From contig DATGIL010000051.1 of the NCBI GenBank assembly GCA_035295745.1, positions 1-64,000 on the forward strand: DNA of 64,000 nucleotides, read 5' to 3'. This DNA comes from JAIQFL01 sp035295745 (GTDB lineage Bacteria; Acidobacteriota; Terriglobia; Bryobacterales; Bryobacteraceae). This document shows, one piece after another, positions 7,495 through 16,672 of this stretch. Numbering within the stretch: the stretch's first letter is position 1; each line of letters begins with the position of its first letter. The position numbers and the translations under genes were made by a program. The notes below the pieces were generated by a model. The model saw nothing but the letters and a program-made list of their open reading frames with translations, had not been told where the DNA came from and did no database searches.

Positions 7495-9243
7495 ATGAAA
7501 TGGTTGTGTATCGCGCTGCTGTCTTCGGTAGCTCTCTTCGCGCAGGACGATGCCCCGGCGGGCGGTGCGGCCGCCAATCAGGCCGCGACCCCTCCTCCTC
7601 CCGGACGGGAACAGGCCCGTTCGATGATTGTCACGCGTTACGGGATTGTGGCCACCTCGCAGTTTCTGGCATCGCAGGCCGGCGCCAAGATGCTCGAATC
7701 GGGCGGCAACGCAATCGATGCCGCGATCGCGGCGAATGCGGTCGTCGGAGTCACGCAGCCGTACGTCAACGGGATGGGCGGTGACCTGTTCGCCATTATT
7801 TACGAGGCGAAGACCGGGAAGGTCTACGGACTCAACTCCAGCGGGTGGACCCCCAAAGCTCTCACGATCGACTACCTGAAGGAGCGGAAGATCGATAAGC
7901 TCGACCGCTTCAGCGTCCACGACATCACGGTGCCCGGATGTGTGGCCGGTTGGGACGCGTTGCGAAAGCGATTCGGGACCAAACCGTTTCCCGAACTTCT
8001 GGCGTCTGCGATCTTCTATGCGGAGAACGGATTCCCCTTGCCGGAGATCGGCGCGCGCTCCTGGATCACCCAGCCGCTTCTCAAGCAGCCCGGCTATCGC
8101 GAGACCTACATGCCGACGGGCACGCGGCCACAACTTGGCGATATTTTCAAGAATCCGGCGCTTGGCGAATCGCTGCGGCAGGTAGCGGCGAAGGGGCGGG
8201 ACGGTTACTACAAAGGCAAGCTCACCGAGGTGATGGTGAAGTTTCTGCAGGCGCAGGGCGGGGCGCACACCATGGAGGACTTTGCCGAGTTCGAGCCCGA
8301 ATGGGTCGAGCCTATCAGCACTACGTACCGCGGCTGGCAGGTTTACGAACTGCCCCCCAACGGGCAGGGAGTGGCAGCGCTCTCCATGCTCAATATCATG
8401 GAGAACTTCCCGCTCAAGGATTACGGCCACAATTCCGCCGCTGCCCTGCACGTCATGATCGAAGCCAAGAAACTCGCCTACGCGGACATGGCGCGATTCG
8501 TAGGCGATCCGCGGTTCGGACCGGTACCGGTGGCCGAGATGCTCTCGAAAGATCTGGCAAAAAGGCGCGCCGGGCAGGTGGATATGGACAAGGCATCGTG
8601 CAAGGTGTTGCCATCGGAGATTCGCGAGACTCTCGCGGCGCATGGCAACGAGACGATCTATATGTCGGTGATCGATAAGGAAGGCAATATTGTTTCGCTG
8701 ATCCAGAGCAACTATTCGGGGTACGGCACCGGCATGGTCGCTCCGGGAGCGGGCTTTTCCTTCCACAATCGGGGACAGGGATTCGATCTGGTGGCGGGTA
8801 AGCCGAACTCGCTCGCGGGACATAAGCGCCCCCTGCACACCATCATTCCGGCATTCATGAAGAAGGACGATGTCAGCATCGGCTTCGGCATCATGGGCGG
8901 ATGGAATCAGTCGCAGGCCCACGCGCAGTTCGTGGCCAATATAGTGGACTTCGGCATGAACGTGCAGATGGCACTCGAATCGGCACGATTCACCAAGGGC
9001 ACCTTCGATGGGTGCGACGTGCAGATGGAGTCGCGCGTACCGGAAGCGATTCGCCAGGAACTGACGCGCCGCGGACATCTCATTTCACCCCTCTCGGGCT
9101 TTTCCGGGGCAATGGGCAATGGCGAGGCCGTCATGCGGGATGCGCGGCGGGGAGTGAACTTCGCGGGATCGGATCCGCGCACGGACGGAGCGGCGATTCC
9201 GGAGCAACCTCCTGTCGCGGCATCGGCGTCCGCACAGAAGTAG
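7495..9243 (+). CDS. ggt: Gamma-glutamyltransferase
   Basis: A 582-residue secreted Ntn-hydrolase precursor with signal peptide MKWLCIALLSSVALFAQ. ATG 7495 is preferred over 7477 because the signal peptide begins there. The large-subunit region includes GGNAIDAAIAANAVVGVTQPYVNGMGGDLF. The processing site falls at Thr387 in NETIYMSVIDKEGN, corresponding to the TxxxSVxD nucleophile threonine that starts the small subunit, followed by NRGQGFD and HTIIPAF. The enzyme would hydrolyse or transfer gamma-glutamyl groups of glutathione-like peptides in the periplasm. The next gene starts 4 bp after the stop, indicating an operon with the nucleoside hydrolase. Confidence 0.93.
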   Translation: MKWLCIALLSSVALFAQDDAPAGGAAANQAATPPPPGREQARSMIVTRYGIVATSQFLASQAGAKMLESGGNAIDAAIAANAVVGVTQPYVNGMGGDLFAIIYEAKTGKVYGLNSSGWTPKALTIDYLKERKIDKLDRFSVHDITVPGCVAGWDALRKRFGTKPFPELLASAIFYAENGFPLPEIGARSWITQPLLKQPGYRETYMPTGTRPQLGDIFKNPALGESLRQVAAKGRDGYYKGKLTEVMVKFLQAQGGAHTMEDFAEFEPEWVEPISTTYRGWQVYELPPNGQGVAALSMLNIMENFPLKDYGHNSAAALHVMIEAKKLAYADMARFVGDPRFGPVPVAEMLSKDLAKRRAGQVDMDKASCKVLPSEIRETLAAHGNETIYMSVIDKEGNIVSLIQSNYSGYGTGMVAPGAGFSFHNRGQGFDLVAGKPNSLAGHKRPLHTIIPAFMKKDDVSIGFGIMGGWNQSQAHAQFVANIVDFGMNVQMALESARFTKGTFDGCDVQMESRVPEAIRQELTRRGHLISPLSGFSGAMGNGEAVMRDARRGVNFAGSDPRTDGAAIPEQPPVAASASAQK

Positions 9244-9247
9244 GCAA

Positions 9248-10231
9248 ATGCGCATTGCGATCGCGCTCCTGGCCGCTGCGTCCGTTTGCGGCGCTGCGCG
9301 CGTGCCGCTGATCTTCGACACCGACATGGGCAACGATGTGGATGACGCCCTGGCGCTGGCGATCATCCACTCGCTCCAGTCGCGCGGCGAGGCCGAACTC
9401 CTGGCCGTCACGGTAAGTAAGGATAGCCGGTATGCCGCTCCGTTCTGCGATCTCGTCAATACTTTCTATGGGCGGAAGGACGTCCCGGTTGGGGCAGTGA
9501 AGAACGGCAAGACTCCGGAAGATAGCGCGATGATTCGCGTACCTTCCGAGCGCCGTAAGGCCGACGGATCGTATGTCTATCCGCACCGGTTGATGGACGG
9601 CCGCGAGGCGCCGGATGCGGTGTCAGTGCTACGTCGGGCGCTCGCGCAGGCGCGGAATGGCAGCGTGGTGATCGTAATGGTAGGGTTCAGCACGAATCTC
9701 GCCCGACTGCTGACGTCGTCGCCGGATTCGGCCAGTCCTCTGGACGGTGCACATCTGGTCGCGGAGAAGGTCCGGCTGCTGAGCGCGATGGCGGGTCATT
9801 TTCCGCGCGGACAGCCGGAGTACAACGTGAAGACGGACATCCCCTCTGCGCGGAAAGTCTTCGAGGAATGGCCGACGCCGATCGTGTTCAGCGGATACGA
9901 AATCGGCCAGGCGCTGCTCTTTCCGGCGGTCAGCATCGAGCGGGATTTTGCGTGGGTGCCCGACCATCCGGTCGCGGAGGCGTACCGCAACTACATGAAG
10001 ATGCCGTACGATCGGCCGACCTGGGACCTGACCGCCGTCCTCTACGCCGTTCGGCCCGATCGCCAGTATTTCTCGTTGTCGCCTCCCGGCCTAGTGACTG
10101 TGGATGACGCAGGCCAGACGATCTTCACCGCCGCGGAGGACGCTACGTGTCGATACCTGATTCTGGACGGCGAGCAGAAGGGCCGAACGCTGGAAGCACT
10201 GATTCTTCTTGCCAGCCAGCCCCGAAATTGA
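9248..10231 (+). CDS. Secreted nucleoside hydrolase (IUNH family)
   Basis: A 327-residue inosine-uridine-preferring nucleoside hydrolase-like protein. After a signal peptide (MRIAIALLAAASVCGA) comes the calcium-binding motif DTDMGNDVDDALALAI, the N-terminal hallmark of the family. AMAGHFPRGQPEYNVKTDI in the middle matches the second conserved block, where an EYN motif contributes metal and ribose contacts. A Trp-Asp (TWDLTAVLYA) near the end matches the C-terminal active-site aspartate region. It would cleave N-glycosidic bonds of ribonucleosides, here outside the cytoplasm. It lies 4 bp downstream of ggt, suggesting joint scavenging of extracellular nutrients. Confidence 0.9.
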   Translation: MRIAIALLAAASVCGAARVPLIFDTDMGNDVDDALALAIIHSLQSRGEAELLAVTVSKDSRYAAPFCDLVNTFYGRKDVPVGAVKNGKTPEDSAMIRVPSERRKADGSYVYPHRLMDGREAPDAVSVLRRALAQARNGSVVIVMVGFSTNLARLLTSSPDSASPLDGAHLVAEKVRLLSAMAGHFPRGQPEYNVKTDIPSARKVFEEWPTPIVFSGYEIGQALLFPAVSIERDFAWVPDHPVAEAYRNYMKMPYDRPTWDLTAVLYAVRPDRQYFSLSPPGLVTVDDAGQTIFTAAEDATCRYLILDGEQKGRTLEALILLASQPRN

Positions 10232-10304
10232 CGCGCCCTTGGCGACTGGGATATACTCCACCCGAACGGTCGGTCAATCGACCATCCAGGGGATGATCTC
10301 AAAC

Positions 10305-10667
10305 ATGTTACGAACTTGCGTGCGCACGGGGTTGGCAGTCTTCCTGATGTCGTTGGCTGCCTGGGCTGCCGATGTCACCGGTAAATGGACCTTCAACGTC
10401 GAAACGGCGGCCGGGAGCGGGTCGCCTACCTTTGTGTTCAAACAGGAGGGTGAGAAGCTCACCGGGACTTACACGGGCACTTTCGGAACTGCCGACCTGA
10501 CGGGGACCGTCAAGGGCGACGTCATCGAGTTCTCGTTTGAGGCAACGGTGGTTGATACCAAAGGCAAAGTCGTCTACACGGGCAAGATCGAAGGTCCCGG
10601 GAAAATGTCCGGAGAGGTGGAGTTCACGGGCTTGGGGAAAGGCACGTGGAGCGGCAAAAAGGACTAG
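10305..10667 (+). CDS. Small secreted beta-rich hypothetical protein
   Basis: A 120-residue secreted protein with signal peptide MLRTCVRTGLAVFLMSLAAWA and a mature part of alternating beta-strand segments: VTGKWTFNVETAAGSGSPTF, FKQEGEKLTGTYTGTFG, DLTGTVKGDVIEFSF, VVYTGKIEGPGKMSGEVEF, GKGTWSGKKD. This is a lipocalin- or membrane-associated-barrel-like pattern common in Solibacter secreted proteins. ATG 10293 is an alternative start, but 10305 leaves CAGGGGA at a better distance. Ligand and role are unknown. Confidence 0.75.
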   Translation: MLRTCVRTGLAVFLMSLAAWAADVTGKWTFNVETAAGSGSPTFVFKQEGEKLTGTYTGTFGTADLTGTVKGDVIEFSFEATVVDTKGKVVYTGKIEGPGKMSGEVEFTGLGKGTWSGKKD

Positions 10668-10692
10668 CGGGCAGGCTTCGGGAAAGGTTGAA

Positions 10693-10719
10693 GAACGCTT
10701 GTTCAAGCGCGCGGCTCGT
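10693..10719 (+). repeat. Single copy of the dispersed CGCTTG...GCGCGGCTCG repeat
   Basis: GAACGCTTGTTCAAGCGCGC followed by GGCTCGT matches the long repeat unit of the 2-424 block with a short substitution. It lies between two convergent genes. Confidence 0.8.
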
Positions 10720-10730
10720 GACCTTTGCCG

Positions 10731-11366
10731 TCAAGCCGATTTGACCGCTGTCGCTACCTGCCGCCGCAACGTTTCGTTCTCTTCTTCGAGTTGCTGCATG
10801 CGTTCTTCCATGGGCCTCAAGGCCTGGCGGATCTGATCTTCGGTGTATCGCGGCGTGATGTGCTGCTGGCAGTTCCAGTCGAGTGCCTCGACGTGAATGA
10901 CAAACACACGTTCGATCGCCGCATCATAGCCGGGCTCGCGGAGTTTATCGATCCATTCCTTGGCAGATGGTCCTTCGAGGATCGAAACGCGTCCCAAAAT
11001 CTTGAGCCGCGCCTGATGGGGATAATCGACCAGGATCAGCGCCACGCGATCATCCGTCATCAGATTGCCGGTAGTGATGTACTGTTTATTTCCCCGGAAA
11101 TCGGCGAATGCAACGGTGTGCGGGTCGATGACTTTCAGAAAGCCTTTCGGCCCGCCGCGATGCTGCACATATGGCCATCCCGAGGACCCGATACTCGACA
11201 TGTAGAAGCTGTCGCTAGCCGCCAGGAATTCGATTTCGGAGGGCCCCAGACCATCCTGGGAGAAAGCGGATGCCTCTCGCCTTGCGTACTGACCGCGGCT
11301 GCCGTACCGTTCCTGGAGGGACTTGATAACGGGAGTGAACACCAGGGATCCAAATGCGTAGGCCAT
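10731..11366 (-). CDS. Pyridoxamine 5'-phosphate oxidase-like FMN-binding protein
   Basis: A 211-residue cytoplasmic protein starting MAYAFGSLVFTPVIKSLQE. It has a flavin-nucleotide-binding split-barrel core: FLAASDSFYMSSIGSSGWPYVQHRGGP, GNKQYITTGNLMTDDRVALILVDY, ARLKILGRVSIL. The C-terminus is a coiled coil (MEERMQQLEEENETLRRQV) likely to mediate oligomerisation. This matches the PNPOx-like COG3576 family, whose substrates are mostly undefined. ATG 11366 is chosen because homologous proteins start at MAYAF; the frame extends upstream without support. It converges with the 10305 gene. Confidence 0.83.
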   Translation of the reverse strand: MAYAFGSLVFTPVIKSLQERYGSRGQYARREASAFSQDGLGPSEIEFLAASDSFYMSSIGSSGWPYVQHRGGPKGFLKVIDPHTVAFADFRGNKQYITTGNLMTDDRVALILVDYPHQARLKILGRVSILEGPSAKEWIDKLREPGYDAAIERVFVIHVEALDWNCQQHITPRYTEDQIRQALRPMEERMQQLEEENETLRRQVATAVKSA

Positions 11367-11714
11367 TTCAAGCACCTTTCCGGCGTCGGCCAATCCCCCG
11401 CCGCCTCGCAAACAGATTGGATGCGATCGGGCTGAAAAGGATGCGGTGTGCTTGGGCGGCCCGATGTGAAGCCGGAACGCGGTGGAGTCCCGAAACTTTG
11501 CATTCGGGGAATAATCTGGTGTCTATGCCGCTTTTATGGGGCACGGGGGAAGCTTACGGAACATGACAGTCGAACAGATCCAGCTGGACAGGAGCAGACA
11601 AAAGCGGGCGCATCGGCAGCGTTGGGGTCCATACCTGAGCGAGCGCGCGTGGGGATGGAGCATCCGGGGATGCCCGATGGGGTGGGGACGCCTCGATCTG
11701 GAGGGTGTACTGTC

Positions 11715-13661
11715 GTGAGGCGATTCGACGCACCGATCTGCCGGAATCTGGAGATCGCAAGCCGGCGCGAATGGCTGGAGACGAACGGGATCGGCGGTTT
11801 CGCTTCCTCCACCATTGCCGGAATGAATACGCGGCGATACCACGGTCTGCTGGTGGCCGCCACCAAACCACCCGTGGGCCGCATGGTGCTGCTTTCGAAA
11901 CTGGAGGAGACACTGGTCCTCGGCGGACGCCGCTTCGAGTTGGCGTGCAATCGCTACCCAGGCGCGGTTCACCCACAGGGTTATCGATATCTGCGTGAGT
12001 TTCGGCAGGATCCTTTCCCTGTCTTTGTCTACGAGGTAGACGGAGTGCAACTGGAGAAGTCGGTGTTCATGGTATACGGCGAGAACACCACGGTGATCCG
12101 GTACGAACTGCGGGGAGCGGCCGACGGAGAGTGCGTGCTGGAAGTGCGGCCGCTGATCGCTTTCCGCGATTATCACGCCACCATGCACGAGAATGGCGCG
12201 ATCAACCCGTCCTTTCAAGCAGAGCCTGGGTACGTGAAGATCGCCCCCTATCAGGGCTGTCCAAACCTATATCTTTCACACACCGGCGGCGACGTTCGCG
12301 GGGAGGGCAACTGGTACCGCAATTTCGAGTACACCGTCGAGCAGGAGCGCGGGCTGGACTATCGCGAGGACCTGTTCAATCCGCTGGTATTGACTTTTGA
12401 CCTGAGACGCAATCCGCGGCCGGCGATCGTGGCGTCTACCGAAGCGCGAAGTGCCGAGTCGGCAGAGCAGATGCAGGAAGCGGAGATCGCGCGAAGGGAC
12501 GAAAATCCGCTCTTTCAGGCCGCTGACCAGTTCATCGTGCGGCGGGGCAGCGGAAGCACGGTGATCGCGGGGTATCACTGGTTCAGCGACTGGGGGCGCG
12601 ACACGATGATCGCCTTGCCAGGCTTGACTCTCTCCACCGGCCGATTCCACGATGCACGCGGCATTCTGATGGCATTTGCGCAAAGCGTGGATCGTGGCAT
12701 GCTGCCCAATCGTTTTCCGGATGCGGGCGAGGAACCGGAGTACAACACCGTGGACGCGACCTTGTGGTTCTTCGAAGCTGTCCGCGCGTTCGCCGCTCGC
12801 ACCGGGGATTACGATTTCGTGCGAACCCATCTCTACGCGGTGCTGGCCGATATCATTCGATGGCACGAATGCGGCACGCGCTACGGAATCCATCTCGATG
12901 CAGACGGCCTGCTGCTTGCGGGCGAGCCCGGCGTGCAACTCACCTGGATGGATGCGCGGGTGGACGGGCGCGAGGTAACTCCGCGACAAGGTAAGCCGGT
13001 GGAGATTCAGGCGCTGTGGTACAACGCATTGCGCGTGATGCAAGATCTCGCCCGGCGATTTGAGGATCGCGCCAGCGACGCTCGTTATGGCGAACTGGCG
13101 GACCGCGCGAGAGAGAGTTTTCGAACGCAGTTCTGGAACGAGTCCGCCGGCTGTTTGTACGACGTGATTTACGGCGACGCGCGGGACGGCGCCATTCGCC
13201 CCAATCAGATCTTTGCGGCCGGCCTGTTTCACAACCTGGTGACCGGCGAGCAGGCCGCGAAAGTGGTCGAGACCGTGCAACATCACCTGCTGACGCCGTA
13301 CGGGCTGCGTACTCTGGCCCCTGGCGATCCGCAATATCGAGGACGCTTCGAAGGCGGCCCCTCTGAACGCGATGGCGCCTATCATCAGGGTACGGTTTGG
13401 CCCTGGCTCATGGGCCCGTTTCTTACGGCGTATCTCAAAGTACATGACTACTCCGAAGACGCGAGGCGGCAAGCGTGGGAATGGCTCGGGCCACTGCGCC
13501 GGTACATGGAGGAAGAAGGTCTCGGCCAGATTCCGGAGGTTTTCGATGGAGACGCGCCCCATCGCGCGGGCGGGTGCCTGGCGCAGGCTTGGAGCGTCGC
13601 GGAGTTCTTGCGGGTGACGGTGGATGAGCTTTCCGGCTCGAATGCGAGCGGGGAGCGTTAG
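11715..13661 (+). CDS. Amylo-alpha-1,6-glucosidase (glycogen debranching enzyme family)
   Basis: A 648-residue cytoplasmic glycoside hydrolase. The N-terminal domain has WLETNGIGGFASSTIAG, then MNTRRYHGLLVAAT, the hallmark of the bacterial glycogen-debranching N-terminal domain. The C-terminal (alpha/alpha)6 catalytic domain begins near HWFSDWGRDTMIALPGLTLS, with the acidic active-site residues in the DWGRD block and YNTVDATLWF, and ends with GSPSERDGAYHQGTVWPW-like blocks. GTG 11715 is chosen because GGAGGG lies at the right spacing and homology starts there. It removes alpha-1,6 branches from glycogen-like glucans. No other glycogen gene is adjacent. Confidence 0.9.
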   Translation: MRRFDAPICRNLEIASRREWLETNGIGGFASSTIAGMNTRRYHGLLVAATKPPVGRMVLLSKLEETLVLGGRRFELACNRYPGAVHPQGYRYLREFRQDPFPVFVYEVDGVQLEKSVFMVYGENTTVIRYELRGAADGECVLEVRPLIAFRDYHATMHENGAINPSFQAEPGYVKIAPYQGCPNLYLSHTGGDVRGEGNWYRNFEYTVEQERGLDYREDLFNPLVLTFDLRRNPRPAIVASTEARSAESAEQMQEAEIARRDENPLFQAADQFIVRRGSGSTVIAGYHWFSDWGRDTMIALPGLTLSTGRFHDARGILMAFAQSVDRGMLPNRFPDAGEEPEYNTVDATLWFFEAVRAFAARTGDYDFVRTHLYAVLADIIRWHECGTRYGIHLDADGLLLAGEPGVQLTWMDARVDGREVTPRQGKPVEIQALWYNALRVMQDLARRFEDRASDARYGELADRARESFRTQFWNESAGCLYDVIYGDARDGAIRPNQIFAAGLFHNLVTGEQAAKVVETVQHHLLTPYGLRTLAPGDPQYRGRFEGGPSERDGAYHQGTVWPWLMGPFLTAYLKVHDYSEDARRQAWEWLGPLRRYMEEEGLGQIPEVFDGDAPHRAGGCLAQAWSVAEFLRVTVDELSGSNASGER

Positions 13662-13892
13662 CGAGCGGTTGGGTGGTGGAACCTTTGAAAGCGCATCGCG
13701 TTGGCGTTGCTCTTCTATCTGGTTTCGGCCGGCTGTTAGCGCGACCACGAGAGCGGCAATGGCGCTCGTTGCAGCCGGCCGCGCGATTTTGATCCTGTAC
13801 CGTCAGGAAGGCGGGCAGCCATCTCTGCCCCATTCGAGCCAGAGCAAGATTTTGATAGCGGCGGCTGGCGCCAGTGCCGTATACCAGTTGCA

Positions 13893-15569
13893 GTGGCGAT
13901 TCAAAATAAAGCGATGTTGTGTTTGGTGGCAGCCGGCCTGCTCTTCGGTTGGCAGGCCGAGCCCACCTTGGGAGACGCATTGGCGCTGTTGCAGTCCGGC
14001 GATTTTTCCGGCGCCGCCAAAATGTTGGAGGCGGTCACGAAGCGCGAACCGCGCAACGGGCGCGCCTGGCGAAATCTCGGCCTGGCATACCAAAGAGTCA
14101 AAGACCTCGACCGCGCGATCGAAGCATATCAGCAGGCACTCGAAGTGCAGCCGGAGATGGTCGCGCCGATCTACAGCATCGGTCTCGCCTATGCCGCGAA
14201 GAACGATCCCGATCACGCATTCGAATGGCTTCGCAAAGCCAAGTCCACCGGCAAGATCGATATGACGCAGGCCGAGTCCGCGCCTGAACTCGCCTCGCTT
14301 CGCGCCGATCCGCGCTTCGCTTCCGTCCTTCCCAAGCCCTCCGATTTCGAACATCCATTCGTTGAGCCGGTGAAGATTATCCGCGAATGGGATGGCGAGG
14401 CCGCCAGCGACCAGTTCGGCTGGATCGCGCGCAGCATCGGCGACGTGGACCACGATGGCGTTCCGGATTTCGTAACGTCGGCGCCAACGAAGAACATTGG
14501 GGGCGAAAATGCCGGTCGCGTTTACGCTTATTCCACCAAGACCGGCAAATTGCTCTGGAGCGTCGATGGGAAGCCGGGGGACCAACTGGGGATTGGCATC
14601 GAATCGGCCGGCGATGCCAATCACGATGGTGTGCCCGACGTCGTAGCCAGTGCTCCGGGAGCCGGGAAGGCGTACATCTTCTCCGGCAAAGATGGAAAGC
14701 TGCTCGTCACGATGAGTGCGGAAGATGCCGGCGACAACTTTGGCAGGCACGTGGCGGGCGCGGGCGACGTGAATGGAGACGGATACGCGGACGTCATTAT
14801 CGGCGCCCCTGGCAACAACCATGGACGGGGCGCGGCGTACGTTTACTCCGGCCGGGATGGCAGTTTGCTGCTGAAACTCACGGGCGAAAGAGACGGCGAC
14901 CAGTACGGGGCCGCCGTGACAGGCTTCACAGGGAAGAAGGGTGTGATTCTGGTCTCGGGCGCCCCGCAAGCCGGTCCGAAACACCACGGACGAACGTACA
15001 TCTACAAGTCGCTTGACCAGAAACCGGCATTCATCCTCGACGCCGACGAGGGCGGACAGGCGCTGGGTGGGATGTTCGTGTCGATACCCGGAGATCTGGA
15101 CGGCGATGGCTGGCCCGATGTTTTTTCCTCCGACTTCTCAGATAGCGGTAAGGCGCCGGGGGCGGGAAAAACCTATCTGAGCTCTGGGAAAGACGGCCAC
15201 CGGCTGTTCACGCTCACTGGCCAAACACCGGGCGAGGGCTTCGGTACCAGCGAATCGATCGCGGGAGATGCAGACGGCGATGGCTATCCTGACCTGATCG
15301 TCGGTGCGTGGCAGTACAGCTCGGAAGCGAATTCCGGAGGACGTGCGTACTTGTATTCCGGAAAGACGGGCAGCTTGCTAAAGACCTACACGTGCCGGAT
15401 TCCAGGCGATACCTTCGGATTCGATGCAGTCGGAATGGGCGATATCGACGGCGATGGGACAGTCGATTTCCTGATCACGTCGGCGTGGAGCGGCGTTCAT
15501 GGGTTTCATTCGGGGCGGATTTTCCTGATCAGCAGCGGAATCGCGAAGAACGGAGCGCGGAAGGAGTAA
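13893..15569 (+). CDS. Secreted TPR plus FG-GAP (integrin-alpha-like) repeat protein
   Basis: A 558-residue exported protein: signal peptide (MAIQNKAMLCLVAAGLLFGW), two to three TPR units (residues about 25-110, AWRNLGLAYQRVKDLDRAIE and following), then a beta-propeller of about six to seven FG-GAP repeats. Each repeat carries a DxDxDGxxD calcium motif, e.g. GDVDHDGVPDFV, GDANHDGVPDVV, GDVNGDGYADVI, GDLDGDGWPDVF, GDADGDGYPDLI, GDIDGDGTVDFL. GTG 13893 is used; ATG 13914 is an alternative. Such propellers usually bind ligands or other proteins at the surface. The end overlaps the convergent AraC gene by about 40 bp. Confidence 0.85.
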   Translation: MAIQNKAMLCLVAAGLLFGWQAEPTLGDALALLQSGDFSGAAKMLEAVTKREPRNGRAWRNLGLAYQRVKDLDRAIEAYQQALEVQPEMVAPIYSIGLAYAAKNDPDHAFEWLRKAKSTGKIDMTQAESAPELASLRADPRFASVLPKPSDFEHPFVEPVKIIREWDGEAASDQFGWIARSIGDVDHDGVPDFVTSAPTKNIGGENAGRVYAYSTKTGKLLWSVDGKPGDQLGIGIESAGDANHDGVPDVVASAPGAGKAYIFSGKDGKLLVTMSAEDAGDNFGRHVAGAGDVNGDGYADVIIGAPGNNHGRGAAYVYSGRDGSLLLKLTGERDGDQYGAAVTGFTGKKGVILVSGAPQAGPKHHGRTYIYKSLDQKPAFILDADEGGQALGGMFVSIPGDLDGDGWPDVFSSDFSDSGKAPGAGKTYLSSGKDGHRLFTLTGQTPGEGFGTSESIAGDADGDGYPDLIVGAWQYSSEANSGGRAYLYSGKTGSLLKTYTCRIPGDTFGFDAVGMGDIDGDGTVDFLITSAWSGVHGFHSGRIFLISSGIAKNGARKE

Positions 15570-16362
15570 TCTCGAAGTCGCGCCGAAAGGCGTGAGTGAA
15601 ATGGCTGTGGTGCGTAAATCCCAGATCCACCGCGATGCGGTCCAGTGGGTTCGAGGTCTCGCACACCCTCTCCAGGCCGTGACGAATGCGCAGTTGACGG
15701 AGATACGCGTGGATCGCAAATCCGGTGACTTCGCGAAACGTCCGGCAGAGATGATACGGCGACACACCAGCGTGGGCCGCAATTTGGATGAGCCCCAGAT
15801 GCTCGTTGAAGCGCGTGGCGAGCAGGCATTCGACTTCATGAACGAGCGCCCGCTTTTTCACATCGGGTGGCGCGTGGATCGCCCCTCCGATCACGCGGTC
15901 CAGCAAAAGCAACACTGTCTCCTCGACAACGACCGGGTTCGGGGCTTCATCATTTGCGACCGCATCGAAAAGGCGGCGCTGTAACAGGTACGTCCTGGGG
16001 TCGGACGGGCCGCGATGCCATCGGAAAGGCGTGTCTTCCACCTTCGGGTCGACTGTGCGGACAGCCTCGCGGGCGAGATCGCGTCGCACGCCGAACCAGT
16101 CGCAGCGGTCGCCGTGCTCGCTGATCCCCTGCCGCTGGTAGCACTGCGAGCGGTTGTAGAACGTGACTGTATTCGGATTGGCGACAAATGGCGGGGCATC
16201 TTCATGCTCGATCTGAACGGCAGTTCGTGGAAAGACAAAGCAATCGTTCTGCGCGGGCCCGGTGTCGCGAAAGCCGGGATACGCGCCGTGGCAACGAAAC
16301 GCGCCGATACGAACCAGCGGGGATTCGTAGACCACGGTATCGCTGAATAGCGGTTCCTTCAT
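15529..16362 (-). CDS. AraC-family transcriptional regulator
   Basis: A 277-residue regulator. The C-terminal ~100 residues form the double helix-turn-helix of the AraC/XylS family: GLIQIAAHAGVSPYHLCRTF and the second HTH LDRIAVDLGFTHHSHFTHAF, followed by the FEITPSALR tail. The N-terminal ~170 residues resemble a cupin-like sensing domain but show no ligand signature I can name. It overlaps the 3' end of the convergent FG-GAP gene by 41 bp, which could couple their expression through antisense transcription. The target genes are unknown. Confidence 0.9.
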   Translation of the reverse strand: MKEPLFSDTVVYESPLVRIGAFRCHGAYPGFRDTGPAQNDCFVFPRTAVQIEHEDAPPFVANPNTVTFYNRSQCYQRQGISEHGDRCDWFGVRRDLAREAVRTVDPKVEDTPFRWHRGPSDPRTYLLQRRLFDAVANDEAPNPVVVEETVLLLLDRVIGGAIHAPPDVKKRALVHEVECLLATRFNEHLGLIQIAAHAGVSPYHLCRTFREVTGFAIHAYLRQLRIRHGLERVCETSNPLDRIAVDLGFTHHSHFTHAFRRDFEITPSALRSSRFRC

Positions 16363-16672
16363 GCCGGCTATTTAGCCTCGACGTGGGAACGCACGGAATG
16401 TCACGAACTCTGGTAACGCCAATTCCTGCGTCAGTCGCGGCTGCGTACTCGCCGATCGATCGACATATCCAGACGTTGCGGCGCCAATCGTCGATCGCAT
16501 TCAGATCACCTCCGTTTTTGGTTGAAGCAGTTATATGTCCGGAAGGAAGGCCTCGCTCGCTACCAGAACGATGGCACCAGGATACCGGACGCCTTTGGAA
16601 TCGGCCTTCACCTGCCGCTCGCACGGCCGCGATCTCCCCCGATTTCAGGGCTTCAATTCACTCGGCGGCGCG
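16363..16672. other. Intergenic stretch without a recognised gene
   Basis: About 310 bp between the AraC gene start and the Old Yellow Enzyme stop. Short frames exist on both strands but none shows a recognisable domain or a credible ribosome-binding site. The AraC promoter should lie at its left end. Confidence 0.5.

Noticed and set aside
7459..9078. Long minus-strand ORF opposite ggt (539 aa)
   Set aside because: It is the shadow of a well-supported gene in GC-rich DNA and has no recognisable domain.
12276..13748. 490-residue minus-strand ORF opposite the debranching enzyme
   Set aside because: It is a shadow ORF; the plus-strand enzyme has full catalytic motifs.
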